The translations under genes and the position numbers were made by a program. This document shows positions 63,196 through 64,000 of a stretch of DNA of 64,000 bases, in pieces. The DNA is from Anaerolineales bacterium (GTDB lineage: Bacteria; Chloroflexota; Anaerolineae; Anaerolineales; Villigracilaceae). Numbering within the stretch: the stretch's first letter is position 1; every line of letters begins with the position of its first letter. The notes under the pieces are model-generated. The model searched no databases. It saw only the letters and a list, made by a program, of their open reading frames with translations, and was not told where the DNA came from. Location: NCBI GenBank assembly GCA_016927315.1, contig JAFGMV010000063.1, forward strand, positions 1 to 64,000, read 5' to 3'.

Positions 63196-64000
63196 TCATT
63201 CGTTTACGGGTATGTTGTTATTGTAGAGCATCACAAGTTGGTGGTGCGAGGGTACTCTTTCCAGAAAACTTCTGCGATCTTCTTCGTTCTCAATCTTTTC
63301 AGCTTGTACGATCAACAGCGCATGAGCCTTTTCAAGCAGTGGCCGGGCGCTCTGGTCTCTGGTAGTATCCAGTATCTGATAACAGGTCAGTTAGATCCAA
63401 TACGGATCCAATGTGCCATCCAGGGAATTCGTCTCCAGATGGGTCAGGATTTCTTCGACCAATTCCAGCGCCTGCGCAGGTTGATCCTGATGCAAAGCCA
63501 GCCTTGCCAACCCGGAAATTGGGTCTACCGCCAGAAAATACTGGTCGTTATCTCGCCAGATTTCGACTGCCTGCAGATAAGCCTCTTTGGCTGCCTGCAA
63601 TTGTTCCAGTTCGACCAAAGCATGTCCCTTAATGGTCAATGCAACCGCCCGGGAATAGCGTTCCTTCATATTACTGGTAGTCTCGAGAGCCTGTTGGCAG
63701 TAATTGAGGGCGGCTGAGGCATCTCCCAACAGGTGTAAAAGCGCTCCCAGAAAAGCCAGTACGATACCCTGTCCCTGCCGACAACCGATTTGTTGGAATA
63801 TCTAAAGAGCTCTTTCAGAATGGGCCTTTGCTTCAGAGAAACGTCCCAGTTGGGACAGCGCATAACTGAGGTTATCGAGCGTGCTGCTTTCCAGGCGTAA
63901 ATTCCCCAGTTCCCGAAATATTTCAAGTGCTTCCAGGTGGCGTTCGATTGCAGTACTGTAATTTCCCTGGTCTGCCAAAACCAGACCCAGGTTAGTAAGT
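63196..64000 (-). pseudogene. TPR-rich protein (LuxR/BTAD/MalT-like C-terminal region) with two in-frame stops
   Basis: The frame enters from the right edge: LTNLGLVLADQGNYSTAIER, LSYALSQLGRFSEAKAHSERAL, TAG (63804-63802), then LGDASAALNYCQQALET, 'LTIKGHALVELEQLQAAKEAY', TAA (63393-63391), then in the same frame YQILDTTRDQSARPLLEKAH and EEDRRSFLERVPSHHQLV, ending at TGA 63196. The last block is the conserved C-terminus of large ATPase-TPR regulators. Only two codons are wrong; the frame is otherwise intact. The 5' part is outside the window. Confidence 0.75.

Overview
This 64-kb window looks like chromosome of a member of the Chloroflexota, most likely class Anaerolineae. That is inference. 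It rests on the many lipoproteins with Thr/Pro-rich linkers behind the lipobox, a DUF190-crcB-proC-ruvA-ruvC-yebC block, and the general protein style. No 16S rRNA or taxonomic marker search was possible. The only stable RNA gene seen is tmRNA. No tRNA, rRNA, CRISPR array or prophage was found.

Layout. 1-6.6 kb: the tail of an upstream gene, an IS21 istA remnant, a WD40 lipoprotein, a nitroreductase, a formylglycine-generating-enzyme-like lipoprotein and an ABC-F protein. 6.8-8.9 kb: an SPFH protein and an odd NAD-kinase-like protein as a two-gene operon behind a strong promoter. 8.9-16.6 kb (minus strand): a dead GxxExxY gene, DUF190/crcB (fluoride), proC, ruvA, ruvC, yebC, degV, a GNAT-like protein and an MFS transporter. 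16.8-24.6 kb: an SbcD-like nuclease, a C39 peptidase, a short SBP5-type lipoprotein, dnaK with a palindrome over its promoter, two paralogous lipoproteins and tmRNA. 24.9-28.1 kb: a translationally coupled signalling operon (receiver-CpaE/TadZ-like ATPase, Sir2, GAF histidine kinase). 28.2-36.9 kb: dehydrogenase, diguanylate cyclase, EamA, mutL, then divergently a HAD phosphatase, a small membrane protein, an S41 protease, a YugP-type zinc peptidase and a YbhN-type membrane protein.

37.3-42.2 kb: a LacI-family regulator with a cluster of ParB-fold protein, two metallo-beta-lactamase-fold proteins, a broken NTF2-like protein and an aldo/keto reductase. Three copies of one 14-bp palindrome mark the regulator promoter and the cluster promoter. 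42.2-45.8 kb: decaying accessory genes (DUF362 with frameshifts, an alpha/beta hydrolase with its middle deleted) beside an intact alpha/beta hydrolase and CPBP protease. 45.8-52 kb: a PadR-MacB-type ABC unit and a second PadR unit with its own operator next to a methyltransferase. 52-64 kb: a beta-lactamase-like remnant, glutamate dehydrogenase, a heterodimeric ABC exporter split by panD, a cNMP-binding diguanylate cyclase, Tex, a small lipoprotein-like ORF, and a TPR gene with two in-frame stops running off the edge.

Recurrent themes: (i) two copies of a roughly 140-bp MITE-like element with terminal inverted repeats, one with a clear target duplication; (ii) several promoters whose -10 box lies 6-9 nt before the ATG, implying leaderless mRNAs, including one palindromic -10 shared by two divergent genes; (iii) at least seven genes broken by stops, frameshifts or deletions. 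Sequence-error versus true decay cannot be separated from the sequence alone.
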